Source: Rhodocyclaceae bacterium (GTDB taxonomy: Bacteria; Pseudomonadota; Gammaproteobacteria; Burkholderiales; Rhodocyclaceae). From it: a stretch of DNA of 50,837 nt. Location of the stretch: contig JAGRFY010000004.1 of NCBI GenBank assembly GCA_020445765.1, forward strand, positions 1,025-51,861, given 5' to 3'. The position numbers and the translations under genes were made by a program. This document shows, one piece after another, positions 10,636 to 19,397 of the stretch. Each line of letters starts with the position of its first letter. The stretch's first letter is position 1. The notes below the pieces were generated by a model, which saw nothing but the letters and a program-made list of their open reading frames with translations, was not told the origin of the DNA and did no database searches.

Positions 10636-10664
10636 TTGTGGCGAGCCGGCCGATCGATTATATT
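10636..10664 (+). promoter_or_regulatory. Sigma70-like promoter for the MFS-ggpPS genes
   Basis: TTGTGG (10636-10641) and TATATT (10659-10664) are spaced by 17 bases and followed by an AT-rich run. The -10 matches at 5 of 6, the -35 at only 3 of 6. It is the best plus-strand promoter before the MFS gene. It may need an activator, which would fit osmotic control of the downstream osmolyte gene; that last point is inference. Confidence 0.4.
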
Positions 10665-10909
10665 GGTGCAAATATTTTCTGCCTGCTGCCGCCTGCGAAT
10701 CGCGTGGCGCCGCCGTCGCCGGACGCGATCGCGCGGGACGCCGACGAGTTCACGTCCCGCCCATGAATCCTTCGGGTCGGGGTCGATCCCGCAAACCGTG
10801 CTTCGCCGCAGGCGCCCATCGAAAGGACCATGGACACTCGGCAACAGCCTGATTTCTCGGACAGCAGCCGGCAGACAGGGACACCGAAGGTCCCGTTGCG
10901 GATGCCGGC

Positions 10910-12316
10910 ATGATCAGTCACATCGTACCCATCTCCGCACTGCTCGCGGGCGTCGCTCTGCTGCTGCTCGGCAACGGACTGCTCGGGACGCTGCTGGCGG
11001 TGCGGGGCGGCCTCGAAGGCTACAGCGCGCCGGTGCTAGGCCTGATCGGCTCGGGCTATTTTGCCGGCTACCTGGTGGGCACTGCGGTCGCGCCGCCGCT
11101 GATCCGGCGGATCGGCCACATCCGCGCCTTCGCGTTCTTCGCCGCAGCCACCGCGGCGACGGCCCTGCTGCACGGTCTGCTGGTATCGGCGCCGACCTGG
11201 ATCGCACTTCGGATACTGGCCGGCACCTCGCTGGTGTCGCTCTACATGATCATCGAAAGCTGGCTCAACAGCCAGGCGGAACGGGACCAGCGCGGCAAGA
11301 TCTTCGCCCTCTACATGGTCGTGAACCTGGGCGCCCTGGCGCTCGCCCAGCAACTGCTGCGCCTCGACTCTCCGGCCGGCTTCACGCTGTTCGCGATCGC
11401 CGCACTGTTCATCTGCCTGGCGACGATGCCGGTTGCCGCGACCCGACTGACACAGCCCGCCGCAACGGCGCCGGGGCAATTCTCGATCAAGCGCCTGTGG
11501 CGGGAAGTTCCGGTCGCTGCCTCCGGCAGCCTGTTGTCCGGGCTGACGATGGGCGCCTTCTGGGGCATGGGCCCGGTCTACGCGGCACGCATCGGGCTCG
11601 ACGGCAACGGTGTCGCGCTGTTCATGAGTGCCTGCATCGTCGGCGGCGCCCTGCTGCAATGGCCGCTCGGCGCCTTCTCCGACAGCCGGGACCGGCGCAG
11701 CGCGTTGGCCATGGCAGCCCTTCTCGCCGCCCTCGCGGCGCTGCCGCTGCTGGCGGGCGACCGGCTCGGGATGTGGACAGTGGCCGCGATCGCGCTGTAC
11801 GGGGGCATGGCCTTTGCCATCTATCCGATGTCGGTGGCCCATCTGGTCGATCACCTCGAGGCCGACGACATCGTCGGTGGTTCCAGCCTGTTGCTGTTGC
11901 TGCATGGCATCGGCGCCGCCATCGGGCCGGTGCTCGCCGGGGCATTGATGGCACCACTCGGTGCCAGGGCGCTGGGCATCCATTTCGCGCTGGCGCAGCT
12001 GTTGCTTGCCCTGATCGCGTGGATCGCGACCCGTCGCGGGGCAGAGCAGATCGCCGAACCGGCGCATTTCGTGCCGATGCTGCGGACCACGCCGACCGTG
12101 CTCGAGATCATGCCGACGCCGGAGGACTTTCCGCCGGCCTCGCACGGCGACGACCCGGTGACGACCGACGTCCCGGTCGCAGGAACGGTGGCCGACGACG
12201 ATGCCGCCGGCAGCGCGGACGGCGACGCCCCGTCAGTTGATGCCGACGCTCAAGGCGGCGAGCCGCCATTCGGCGACGGCACGACGCACGAGACGGCAGC
12301 ACGACAGAACGAATGA
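10910..12316 (+). CDS. MFS transporter, YcaD-like subfamily
   Basis: A 468-residue inner-membrane protein with twelve hydrophobic segments spread over residues 5-385. The conserved stretch ESWLNSQAERDQRGKIFALYMV and the pairing of LRILAGTSLVSLYMIIESW with GPVLAGALMAPLG are typical of the YcaD/small-metabolite MFS subfamily. The last 80 or so residues are an acidic, low-complexity cytoplasmic tail rich in Asp, Ala and Gly, which the family does not usually have. The gene lies 50 bases upstream of the glucosylglycerol synthase gene on the same strand, so the two may be co-transcribed. The substrate is unknown; export or uptake linked to osmolytes is possible but not shown by the sequence. Confidence 0.88.
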   Translation: MISHIVPISALLAGVALLLLGNGLLGTLLAVRGGLEGYSAPVLGLIGSGYFAGYLVGTAVAPPLIRRIGHIRAFAFFAAATAATALLHGLLVSAPTWIALRILAGTSLVSLYMIIESWLNSQAERDQRGKIFALYMVVNLGALALAQQLLRLDSPAGFTLFAIAALFICLATMPVAATRLTQPAATAPGQFSIKRLWREVPVAASGSLLSGLTMGAFWGMGPVYAARIGLDGNGVALFMSACIVGGALLQWPLGAFSDSRDRRSALAMAALLAALAALPLLAGDRLGMWTVAAIALYGGMAFAIYPMSVAHLVDHLEADDIVGGSSLLLLLHGIGAAIGPVLAGALMAPLGARALGIHFALAQLLLALIAWIATRRGAEQIAEPAHFVPMLRTTPTVLEIMPTPEDFPPASHGDDPVTTDVPVAGTVADDDAAGSADGDAPSVDADAQGGEPPFGDGTTHETAARQNE

Positions 12317-12366
12317 GCGCGCGCCGCTGGCGACGCGGCACAGAATCGAATGTACGGAGATAAGCC

Positions 12367-14670
12367 ATGTTGCTAGCGACAGACCTCGACGGCACCTTCC
12401 TCGCCGGCGATCCGGTGGAGCGCAACCGCCTCTACCAGCTGATCGCGGCCCATCCCGAGATCAAGCTGGTATTCGTCACCGGGCGCGGCCTCGAGGTGGT
12501 CATGCCACTGCTCGCCGACCCGACCATTCCGTCACCCGACTACCTGATCTGCGACGTCGGCGCGACCGTGGTCGAGGGGCCGTCGCTGACCCCGGTGCAG
12601 CCGATCCAGTCGCAGATCGACGTCCTGTGGCCCGGCGAGAGCACGATCGCCGAGGCGATGTCCCGCTATCCCCGACTCGAGCGCCAGGAGGTGCCGCAGC
12701 AGCGTCGTTGCTCCTACCTGTGCACGCCGCAGGACCTGCCGCCCGATATCGACGCAGTTGCCGAGCGCCTGGGCTGCAACGCGCTCTACTCGCAGGACCG
12801 CTACCTCGACATCCTGCCGCCCGGCGTCAACAAGGGCAGCACCTTGCAGCGGCTGGTCGCGCAACTCGGCGTCGATCCGGAACAGGTGCTGGTCGCCGGC
12901 GATACGCTGAACGACCTCGACATGCTCGAAGCCGGCTTCAAGGGCGTGTGCGTCGGCGAATCCGAGGCCGGGCTGCTGACGGCCACCCGCGACCGCGCGC
13001 GCATCCACCACGCCCGGCGCACCGGCTGCGGCGGCATCCTCGACGCCGTCGTGCACTTCAACTTCCTCGGCCCCGGCGGCGTCGAGGCCGCCACGCGTCC
13101 GGCATCGGAGACCGGCCGCTCCGAGCTGGTGATGGTCTACCACCGCCTGCCCTACGAAGAATCCTGGGAGGACGGCCAACTGGTGAGACGCCGGCACAGC
13201 TCGCCGAACGGCATCCTGCCGACGCTGCTGTCCTTCTTCAAGGGCGGACGCAAGGGCGCCTGGGTGGCATGGTCGATCCATGAACCGGAACGAGGCGTTC
13301 CGTTCGAGACCCACACCGGCGTCGATCCGCGCAGCTACCCGAACCTGGTGTGCTCGCGCGTCGCCCTCAGCAAGCAGGACGTCGACACCTTCTACAAGCG
13401 CTTCTCGAAGGAAGCCTTCTGGCCGACGCTGCACACCTTCTGGGAGCGCGCGATCTTCCGCGAGGAAGACTGGGACGTGTTCCTCAAGGTCAATCGCCTG
13501 TTCGCCGAACGCACCGCCGCCGAAGCCGCCGAGGGCGCCACGGTGTGGATTCACGACTACAACCTGTGGATGGTGCCGGCGTTTCTCCGGGAGTTCCGGC
13601 CGGACCTGGTGATCAGCTTCTTCCACCACACCTACTTCCCGTCCGCCGATGTCTTCAACGTGCTGCCGTGGCGACGCGAGATCGTCGGCAGCCTGCTGCA
13701 ATGCGACTACGTCGGCTTCCACATCCCGCGCCAGGCCGAGAACTTCGTCGACGTGGCCCGCGGCGTCGCACCGATCAAGCGGGTCGAGGTGACCAACTGC
13801 GCACCGACCTTCCGTACCTACGGCTGCGCCGTCGGGCTCGAGGAATACACGACGGCGATCGAGGTGCATGGACGGCGCATCGGGCTCGGCGCCCATCCGG
13901 TCGGGCTCGACGTCGGCCGTGTCCGCGAAGTCCTCGCCCAGCCCGAAGCCAGCCGTCGCATGGAACGACTGCGGGAGCAGCTGAAGGGCATTCGGGTGAT
14001 CCTGTCGGTGGAGCGGCTCGACTACACCAAGGGGACGCTCGAAAAGCTGCTGGCCTTCGAGAAGCTGCTCGAGGAATACCCGGAACTGCAGGGTCGGGTC
14101 ACGCTGATCACGGTCTGCGTCCCGGCCGCCCGTGAGATGACGATCTACCGCAGCCTTCAGACCCAGATCGAACAGGCGGTGGGGCGCATCAACGGTCGCT
14201 ACTCGCGGGTCGGCTGGACCCCGGTGCAGTTCTTCTTCCGCGCCTTCCCTTTCGACGAGGTGGTCGCCTACTACGCCATGGCCGACGTCATGTGGATCAC
14301 GCCACTGCGCGACGGCCTGAACCTGGTTGCCAAGGAATATGTCGCCACCCAGGGGCTGACCGGCGGCAGCGGCGTGCTGGTGCTGTCCGAGTTCACCGGC
14401 GTCGCGGCCGAGATGCACGGCGCGATCCTGACCAACCCGCACGACCCGGCCGATCTGCGCGACAAGTGCTACTACGGCGTCACGCACCATCGCGGCGAAG
14501 CCCGTGCCAGCCTGCGGGAGCAGTTCGACATCGTCTGCAGCAACGACCTCCAGAGCTGGGCGGAAGGGTTCCTCGCCGCCGTCCGCGCGTCCAGGCAGGC
14601 CGCCCAGGGCGACCCGGGCGACGAAAGCGCCGCCGATCTTCGCTGCGAAGCGGGCGCATTGCCGGATTGA
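12367..14670 (+). CDS. ggpPS: Bifunctional glucosylglycerol-phosphate phosphatase/synthase
   Basis: A 767-residue two-domain enzyme for the compatible solute glucosylglycerol. Residues 1-250 are a HAD phosphatase (LLATDLDGTFL at the start, GDTLNDLDML later) of the sucrose-phosphatase type, expected to dephosphorylate glucosylglycerol phosphate. From about 257 on is a GT20 synthase joining ADP-glucose to glycerol 3-phosphate. The segments SPNGILPTL, SKEAFWPTLH, HDYNLW, FFHHTYFPSADVFNVLPWR and CDYVGFHIPR follow cyanobacterial GgpS rather than trehalose-6-phosphate synthase OtsA. The same phosphatase-synthase fusion is known from Azotobacter-type GgpPS. GGAG eight bases before the ATG supports the start. 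It follows the MFS gene by 50 bases and is followed by a terminator-like hairpin. Trehalose-phosphate synthase is the main alternative. Confidence 0.9.
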   Translation: MLLATDLDGTFLAGDPVERNRLYQLIAAHPEIKLVFVTGRGLEVVMPLLADPTIPSPDYLICDVGATVVEGPSLTPVQPIQSQIDVLWPGESTIAEAMSRYPRLERQEVPQQRRCSYLCTPQDLPPDIDAVAERLGCNALYSQDRYLDILPPGVNKGSTLQRLVAQLGVDPEQVLVAGDTLNDLDMLEAGFKGVCVGESEAGLLTATRDRARIHHARRTGCGGILDAVVHFNFLGPGGVEAATRPASETGRSELVMVYHRLPYEESWEDGQLVRRRHSSPNGILPTLLSFFKGGRKGAWVAWSIHEPERGVPFETHTGVDPRSYPNLVCSRVALSKQDVDTFYKRFSKEAFWPTLHTFWERAIFREEDWDVFLKVNRLFAERTAAEAAEGATVWIHDYNLWMVPAFLREFRPDLVISFFHHTYFPSADVFNVLPWRREIVGSLLQCDYVGFHIPRQAENFVDVARGVAPIKRVEVTNCAPTFRTYGCAVGLEEYTTAIEVHGRRIGLGAHPVGLDVGRVREVLAQPEASRRMERLREQLKGIRVILSVERLDYTKGTLEKLLAFEKLLEEYPELQGRVTLITVCVPAAREMTIYRSLQTQIEQAVGRINGRYSRVGWTPVQFFFRAFPFDEVVAYYAMADVMWITPLRDGLNLVAKEYVATQGLTGGSGVLVLSEFTGVAAEMHGAILTNPHDPADLRDKCYYGVTHHRGEARASLREQFDIVCSNDLQSWAEGFLAAVRASRQAAQGDPGDESAADLRCEAGALPD

Positions 14671-14692
14671 TCGCCGGCCGTCGGTGACCGGG

Positions 14693-14715
14693 CCCGGCGG
14701 AACGACCGGGTTTTT
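14693..14715 (+). terminator. Rho-independent terminator after ggpPS
   Basis: CCCGG (14693-14697), an 8-base loop and CCGGG (14706-14710) are followed directly by TTTTT (14711-14715). The stem is short but GC-only and the T-run is in the right place. It ends the MFS-ggpPS unit 23 bases after the stop codon. Confidence 0.55.
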
Positions 14716-14756
14716 GCGGTAAGCTGCCGTCATTGCCGCAACCAGACCCATCGACC

Positions 14757-17700
14757 ATGCCTGACGCCGTCCAACCGCGTGCGCCCCGCATCAGAACGGC
14801 GGGGCTGCGCACGCGGTTCCTGCTGGCGATGGTCGCAGTCGCGTTTCTGCTCGGCGGCGGCACCGCGCTGCTCGGGGTATACCAGCTGCGGAAGGCCGGC
14901 GAGGCCGAGGCGCGAGAGCTGGCTGCGAACCTGCGGAGCGCACCCGACGCCGCGAATGGCGCCGAGGCGCTGTTGGCGCGGGCGCGCACTTGGCCCCGCG
15001 TGCTGGCGGCCGGCATCTACGACAAGGCCGGCCGCTTGCTGGAAGTTGCCGTCGATTCGCCCGCCGCAGGTGATCGCGCCCTGCTCGCTGTGCCCGGCCG
15101 CCACTGGGACGTCAGCACGCCGACCGCGGACGGACGGCAACTCCGGCTGATCATCGACAGCAGCACGACGCAGGCGCACGAGCGCCGCCTGATCGCGCTT
15201 GCTGCAGCGTGGCTGCTCGCGGTGACGCTCGCCGCCGCCGCCGCGCTCCGTTTCGGCTTCGGGCGTCGGATCGCGGCCGTGGACGATGATCTGCGGCGAG
15301 CGCACGCAATCGTTGCGCGGCATGCGCGGCCGTCGGCCACAACGAGCAAGGACGCTAGCCTGGTCGAGGCAATCGAACAGATCGTCTCGAGACTCGAACG
15401 TCGCGAGCGCGAACTTGCCGACTCACGCCGCCGGGCAGCGGCGGCGTCGCAACTCAAGGACCAGTTGTCGGGCACCCTGTGCGAGGAGGTGCGCAAGCCG
15501 CTGCACCAGCTGATCGAACGCCTCGAGGTGCTTTCCCGTGCCAAGTTGCCGGGCACGGCCGGGCCGGTCGCCGCGGTCGCCCGGGCATCGTCGCAGTCGC
15601 TGCTGGCGCGCGTGGACGACATGCTCGACGTCTGTCAGCTCGAATCCGGCCATGTCGTGCTCGATCCGCAGCCGCTCGACCTGCGCCAACTGGTCGAGGA
15701 TGTGGTCGACGAGATCAGCCCTCAGGCCTATGGACGAGGTCTCGAACTCGGCCATCTGATCGCGCCCGGCTTCGCGTCGGGCTGGATCGGCGACGGGGCA
15801 CGACTGCGACAGTTGCTCTCGCGCCTGCTCGGGCATGCCATTGCGGCCACTCGACACGGCGAGATCGCACTTCAGATGTCGGTCGACAACGAGCCACGCA
15901 CGGCCGCGCCGACGGTCCGCATCGGCGTTCACGCATCCGGCGAACTGGCGACGGTCGGCGGCGAGGAAGGGCTCGGCCTGCTGCTGTGCCGGCAACTGGT
16001 GGCGCTGATGGAAGGCGAGTTCGAAGCGGACGACGGCGACGGCCTGAATTTCCGCTTGCGACTGCCGCTCGCGCCGGATCACGACATCACCCAGTTGGTG
16101 ACGCCGGGCGTCGCCCAGGGAATGGCCGTTCTGGTGGTCGAGCTGAGCCAGGTCGGACGTACCCACCTGAGGGCCGAACTGGTCGCCGAGGAAGCGACGG
16201 CGACGCTGTGCGCGAGCGCCGACGAGGCCATGGCTGCGATCCGCGCAGCCCGACAGCAGGGCCGGGTATTCGCCCTGGCGCTGGTCGATGCCGCACTGCC
16301 GCCGGATCGGCTCGCTCAGCTGCGTCGCGCTGCCGGCGCGGATGTTCGAAGCTGGGTGCTGACGCGACCGCTGAATCGAGGCCGCGAGGATGATCCGGGC
16401 GACTGGTGGGCGCAATTGGCAAAGCCATTCCGTCGCGCCCGACTGCAGGGCCTGCTGCGCCAGCTCGGCGACATCGCCGCCCGCGACGTGGTTCCTGCCG
16501 CGCCGCCGCCGATGCCGCGCGTCAATGCCCGCGTGCTGGTGGTGGACGACCACCGCACCAACCAGGTGATCGTGCGCGGCATGCTCGAGTTGCTCGGCGC
16601 CACGGTGGAACTGGCCGACGGCGCAGTCGCGGCCCTGGCGGCCCACGGCGGCTCCCGCTACGACCTGATCCTGCTGGACTGCCGGATGCCGATGATGGAC
16701 GGCTACGACACCTGTCGGGCGATTCGCGAACGGGAGGCCATCGTCGGCGGACGGACCCCGATCGTCGGCATGGACAGCGAGGCCTCCCCCGAAGACCTGG
16801 AGCGCGGGCGAGCCGCCGGCATGGACGGCCGCATCCTGAAGCCATTCACGATGGAAACCCTGGCCGACACCCTGCAACAATGGGTCGATGTCGTACCGCT
16901 GCCGGAGGCGCTGCCCACCGACAGCACGGGCGTGATGCTGCAGGCCGGGGAGGGCATCGACGGCATTGCCCTGCAACGCCTGTCGGAGGCGATCGGCGAC
17001 TGCCTCGGCCAGATCATCGAGCCGTTTCTCGAGGACATGCCGGCACTGCTTCGGGAACTGATGCGAGGCGCGGCCGAGGACGACACCGACGGTCTCAGGA
17101 TGTACGCCCAGCGAATCCGCGGCGCGGCGGGCAACCTGGGTGCCTACCTGCTTGCACGTTCGGCCGAACAGCTCGAACAGCGTGCCATCAATGGCGGTGA
17201 CTGTATCGCGCAGGTCGACAGCGTGACCGCCGAGTTCGAGCGCGTGGCCGGCGCGCTGTCCCGGCTGATGCGCGGCCATCCGACCCAGCCACCGACCGTT
17301 TCGATCGACGGCGGCCGCGTCCTGGTGGTCGACGACGACCGCAGCACACGCACGGCGCTGCGTCTCGCGCTGACCCTCGAGGGCTTCCGCGTGGTCGAGG
17401 CCGAGGACGGCGGCGCAGCGCTGGCGCGGGCCCTCGCCGAACCACCCGAGCTGGTACTGCTCGACGCCGGCATGCCGGCACCGGACGGCTTCGAGACCTG
17501 CCGCCGGCTGCGACTGCTGGCCGGCTGCAAGGAAGTGCCGGTGCTGATGCTGACGGCCATCGACGACCGACACGCGATCGCCAGCGCGTTTGCCGCCGGT
17601 GCCTCGGATTTCCTGACGACGCCGCTGCACCTGGATCTGGTGGTGCAGCGCGTACGCCACACCATCGATACCTGCCGTGCCGAGCACCACGTTCGTCATC

Positions 17701-18215
17701 TCGCCTACAGCGACGCCCTCACCGGCCTGCCCAACCGCCGACATTTCCAGGAACGCTTCGAGCAGCAGATCGCCATCGCGCAGCGCGAAAACGGCAGCCT
17801 GGCGCTGATGTTTCTCGACCTCAACCGCTTCAAGGTGGTCAACGACACCCTCGGCCACGACGTCGGCGACCTGTTGCTGCAGGCCGTCGCCGGTCGCCTG
17901 GGCCACAGCGTGCGTGGCAGCGACAACATCGCCCGGCTCGGCGGTGACGAATTCACGGTGGTGCTCGAATCGCCGGCATCGACCGCAGTGATCACCGCCG
18001 TCGCAGGAAAGATCGCCGAGGAGTTGTCGCAGCCCTACCAGATCGACGGGCACGACATCTCGGTCTCGCCGAGCATCGGCATCGCGCTGTTCCCGACCGA
18101 CGGCGACGACCCGGCGCGGCTGATGCGCCACGCCGATGCCGCCATGTACCGCGCCAAGAAATCAGGCCGGCCCTTCCTGTTCCACGGTGACGCGAATGCC
18201 GCCGATGTCTCGTGA
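14757..18215 (+). CDS. Membrane diguanylate cyclase with degenerate kinase, receiver and HPt modules
   Basis: This is a 1,152-residue protein counted from ATG 14757; a TTG eight codons upstream is possible. Two membrane segments flank a periplasmic loop of about 95 residues. A histidine-kinase-like region follows, but the H-box reads LCEEVRKPL with Glu243 where His should be, the N-box lacks its Asn, and the G1 Asp is missing. A weak receiver remnant comes next, then an intact-looking receiver (D597-D598, D641, K695). The HPt-like region has Gln785 in place of His (AQRIRGAAGNLGA). A third receiver has Thr955 in place of the conserved Lys. The C-terminal GGDEF domain is complete (1062-1066), with an RxxD inhibitory site at 1053-1056, so it should make c-di-GMP. 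The gene overlaps the convergent radical SAM gene by 54 bases. Confidence 0.9.
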   Translation: MPDAVQPRAPRIRTAGLRTRFLLAMVAVAFLLGGGTALLGVYQLRKAGEAEARELAANLRSAPDAANGAEALLARARTWPRVLAAGIYDKAGRLLEVAVDSPAAGDRALLAVPGRHWDVSTPTADGRQLRLIIDSSTTQAHERRLIALAAAWLLAVTLAAAAALRFGFGRRIAAVDDDLRRAHAIVARHARPSATTSKDASLVEAIEQIVSRLERRERELADSRRRAAAASQLKDQLSGTLCEEVRKPLHQLIERLEVLSRAKLPGTAGPVAAVARASSQSLLARVDDMLDVCQLESGHVVLDPQPLDLRQLVEDVVDEISPQAYGRGLELGHLIAPGFASGWIGDGARLRQLLSRLLGHAIAATRHGEIALQMSVDNEPRTAAPTVRIGVHASGELATVGGEEGLGLLLCRQLVALMEGEFEADDGDGLNFRLRLPLAPDHDITQLVTPGVAQGMAVLVVELSQVGRTHLRAELVAEEATATLCASADEAMAAIRAARQQGRVFALALVDAALPPDRLAQLRRAAGADVRSWVLTRPLNRGREDDPGDWWAQLAKPFRRARLQGLLRQLGDIAARDVVPAAPPPMPRVNARVLVVDDHRTNQVIVRGMLELLGATVELADGAVAALAAHGGSRYDLILLDCRMPMMDGYDTCRAIREREAIVGGRTPIVGMDSEASPEDLERGRAAGMDGRILKPFTMETLADTLQQWVDVVPLPEALPTDSTGVMLQAGEGIDGIALQRLSEAIGDCLGQIIEPFLEDMPALLRELMRGAAEDDTDGLRMYAQRIRGAAGNLGAYLLARSAEQLEQRAINGGDCIAQVDSVTAEFERVAGALSRLMRGHPTQPPTVSIDGGRVLVVDDDRSTRTALRLALTLEGFRVVEAEDGGAALARALAEPPELVLLDAGMPAPDGFETCRRLRLLAGCKEVPVLMLTAIDDRHAIASAFAAGASDFLTTPLHLDLVVQRVRHTIDTCRAEHHVRHLAYSDALTGLPNRRHFQERFEQQIAIAQRENGSLALMFLDLNRFKVVNDTLGHDVGDLLLQAVAGRLGHSVRGSDNIARLGGDEFTVVLESPASTAVITAVAGKIAEELSQPYQIDGHDISVSPSIGIALFPTDGDDPARLMRHADAAMYRAKKSGRPFLFHGDANAADVS

Positions 18216-19226
18216 CGCCGCCGCGGCACGCCCGGCATGGCGGGCACGCAACTGGCCGCAACCGGCGTCCACCTCCTGGCCTGCGGAATCCCGCAGCTTG
18301 GTGAGGATTCCCCGGCGGTACAGCGCCAGCGACATCGCCGCCGCCCGCTGCGCCGACGGACGGCTCAGGCCACGACCATCGATCCGGTTGAGCGGGATCA
18401 GGTTCAGTACCGCGTATCGGCCGGCGAGCATGGCCGCCAGCGCCTCGACCTCGTCGTCGCCATCATTGACACCCTCGATCAGCGCCCATTGCAGCTGCAG
18501 CGGATAGCGTGATCGGCGCGCGTAGTCATCGGCCAGGTCCACCAGCTCGGCCGGATCGAACTCGGCTGCACGGGGCAGCAATTCGCGCCTCAGCACCGCT
18601 TTCGTGGTATGCAGCGACAGGGCCAGCGCCGGCTTCACCGGTGACGTCGCCAGACGCGCGAACAGGCGACGATCGCCGACCGACGACACCACCAGGTTCT
18701 TGTGGCCGATCGCGCCCTGGCGGGCGATCAGTTCGATCGCCTCGAAGACATTGTCGAGATTGTGGGCGGGCTCGCCCATGCCCATGAACACGACCTTGCC
18801 GACCGGCCTCAAGGTACGCGCCAGGGCCAGTTGGGCGACGATCTCGGCACTGCCGAGCTGGCGCTCGAGGCCATCGCGACCGGTCATGCAGAACACGCAG
18901 CCGACCGCACAGCCGACCTGGGTCGACACGCACAGACCGCCCCGCGGCAGCAGCACGCTTTCGACCATCCGGCCGTCGCCGAGGGCGACCAGCAGACGCT
19001 CCGAGCCGTCGGTTGCCGGATGCCTCGCGGCCAGTCGCGCAATAGCGGCGAGGCGCTCGCGCCATGCCGGCAGGATCCGGCGCACGGCGGCCGGAAAGTA
19101 GTCGTCCGGCCGGCCGTGCCCCGATTCGGAGCCGATCGCCCGCAACCACATCCGCAGCAGGATGTCCTCGTGGCAGGGCTTGGCACCGGCAGTCCGCAGG
19201 AAGCGTCGCAATTCTTCGAGTTTCAT
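18162..19226 (-). CDS. RlmN/Cfr-family radical SAM RNA methyltransferase
   Basis: A 354-residue radical SAM enzyme. The cluster motif CAVGCVFC lies in LCVSTQVGCAVGCVFCMTG, where the first Cys matches a conserved Cys of RlmN. MGMGEPAHN, SLHTTK and the C-terminal EVDAGCGQLRA, with the mechanistic Cys that forms the protein-RNA bond, are also present. RlmN methylates C2 of A2503 in 23S rRNA and A37 of some tRNAs; Cfr methylates C8 of A2503. At 354 residues it is shorter than E. coli RlmN (384) and differs from it around FCMTG. It is a lone gene away from the usual rlmN neighbours, so it may be a paralogue. It overlaps the cyclase gene by 54 bases at the 3' end and is divergent from the RND adaptor. 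Confidence 0.87.
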   Translation of the reverse strand: MKLEELRRFLRTAGAKPCHEDILLRMWLRAIGSESGHGRPDDYFPAAVRRILPAWRERLAAIARLAARHPATDGSERLLVALGDGRMVESVLLPRGGLCVSTQVGCAVGCVFCMTGRDGLERQLGSAEIVAQLALARTLRPVGKVVFMGMGEPAHNLDNVFEAIELIARQGAIGHKNLVVSSVGDRRLFARLATSPVKPALALSLHTTKAVLRRELLPRAAEFDPAELVDLADDYARRSRYPLQLQWALIEGVNDGDDEVEALAAMLAGRYAVLNLIPLNRIDGRGLSRPSAQRAAAMSLALYRRGILTKLRDSAGQEVDAGCGQLRARHAGRAAAASRDIGGIRVTVEQEGPA

Positions 19227-19397
19227 GGATGCGCGATGCTATCACCGGCCGTGCCGGAACGACGGCTGACATCGCCGCCAAGGAGGCCGCGCTGGCCGCC
19301 CCCAAAGGCCGCAGCGCGGTGTATTCTGCCGGCAACCGGTCAGGCATGACCGATGGCCACGTGGTGGCGCAACTGCAGGATGACGGAGGAGTGGCCC

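Larger units (their letters stand above)
10505..10909. other. 405-base divergent intergenic region
   Basis: No convincing gene is present. The stretch separates the 74-residue gene (minus) from the MFS gene (plus). It contains two AT-rich islands, one with the minus-strand promoter and one with a plus-strand promoter near 10636-10664. The remaining roughly 240 bases before the MFS start would be a long untranslated leader. I saw no riboswitch-like structure in it by eye. Confidence 0.6.

Noticed and set aside
12367-14670. Trehalose-6-phosphate synthase/phosphatase
   Set aside because: The phosphatase is N-terminal and the GT20 motifs match GgpS better than OtsA.
12532-14751. Minus-strand ORF opposite ggpPS
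   Set aside because: The plus strand carries the complete HAD and GT20 motifs.
15423-18131. Minus-strand ORF of 902 codons opposite the cyclase gene
   Set aside because: Gln/Arg/His-rich reading without motifs; the plus strand holds receiver and GGDEF domains.
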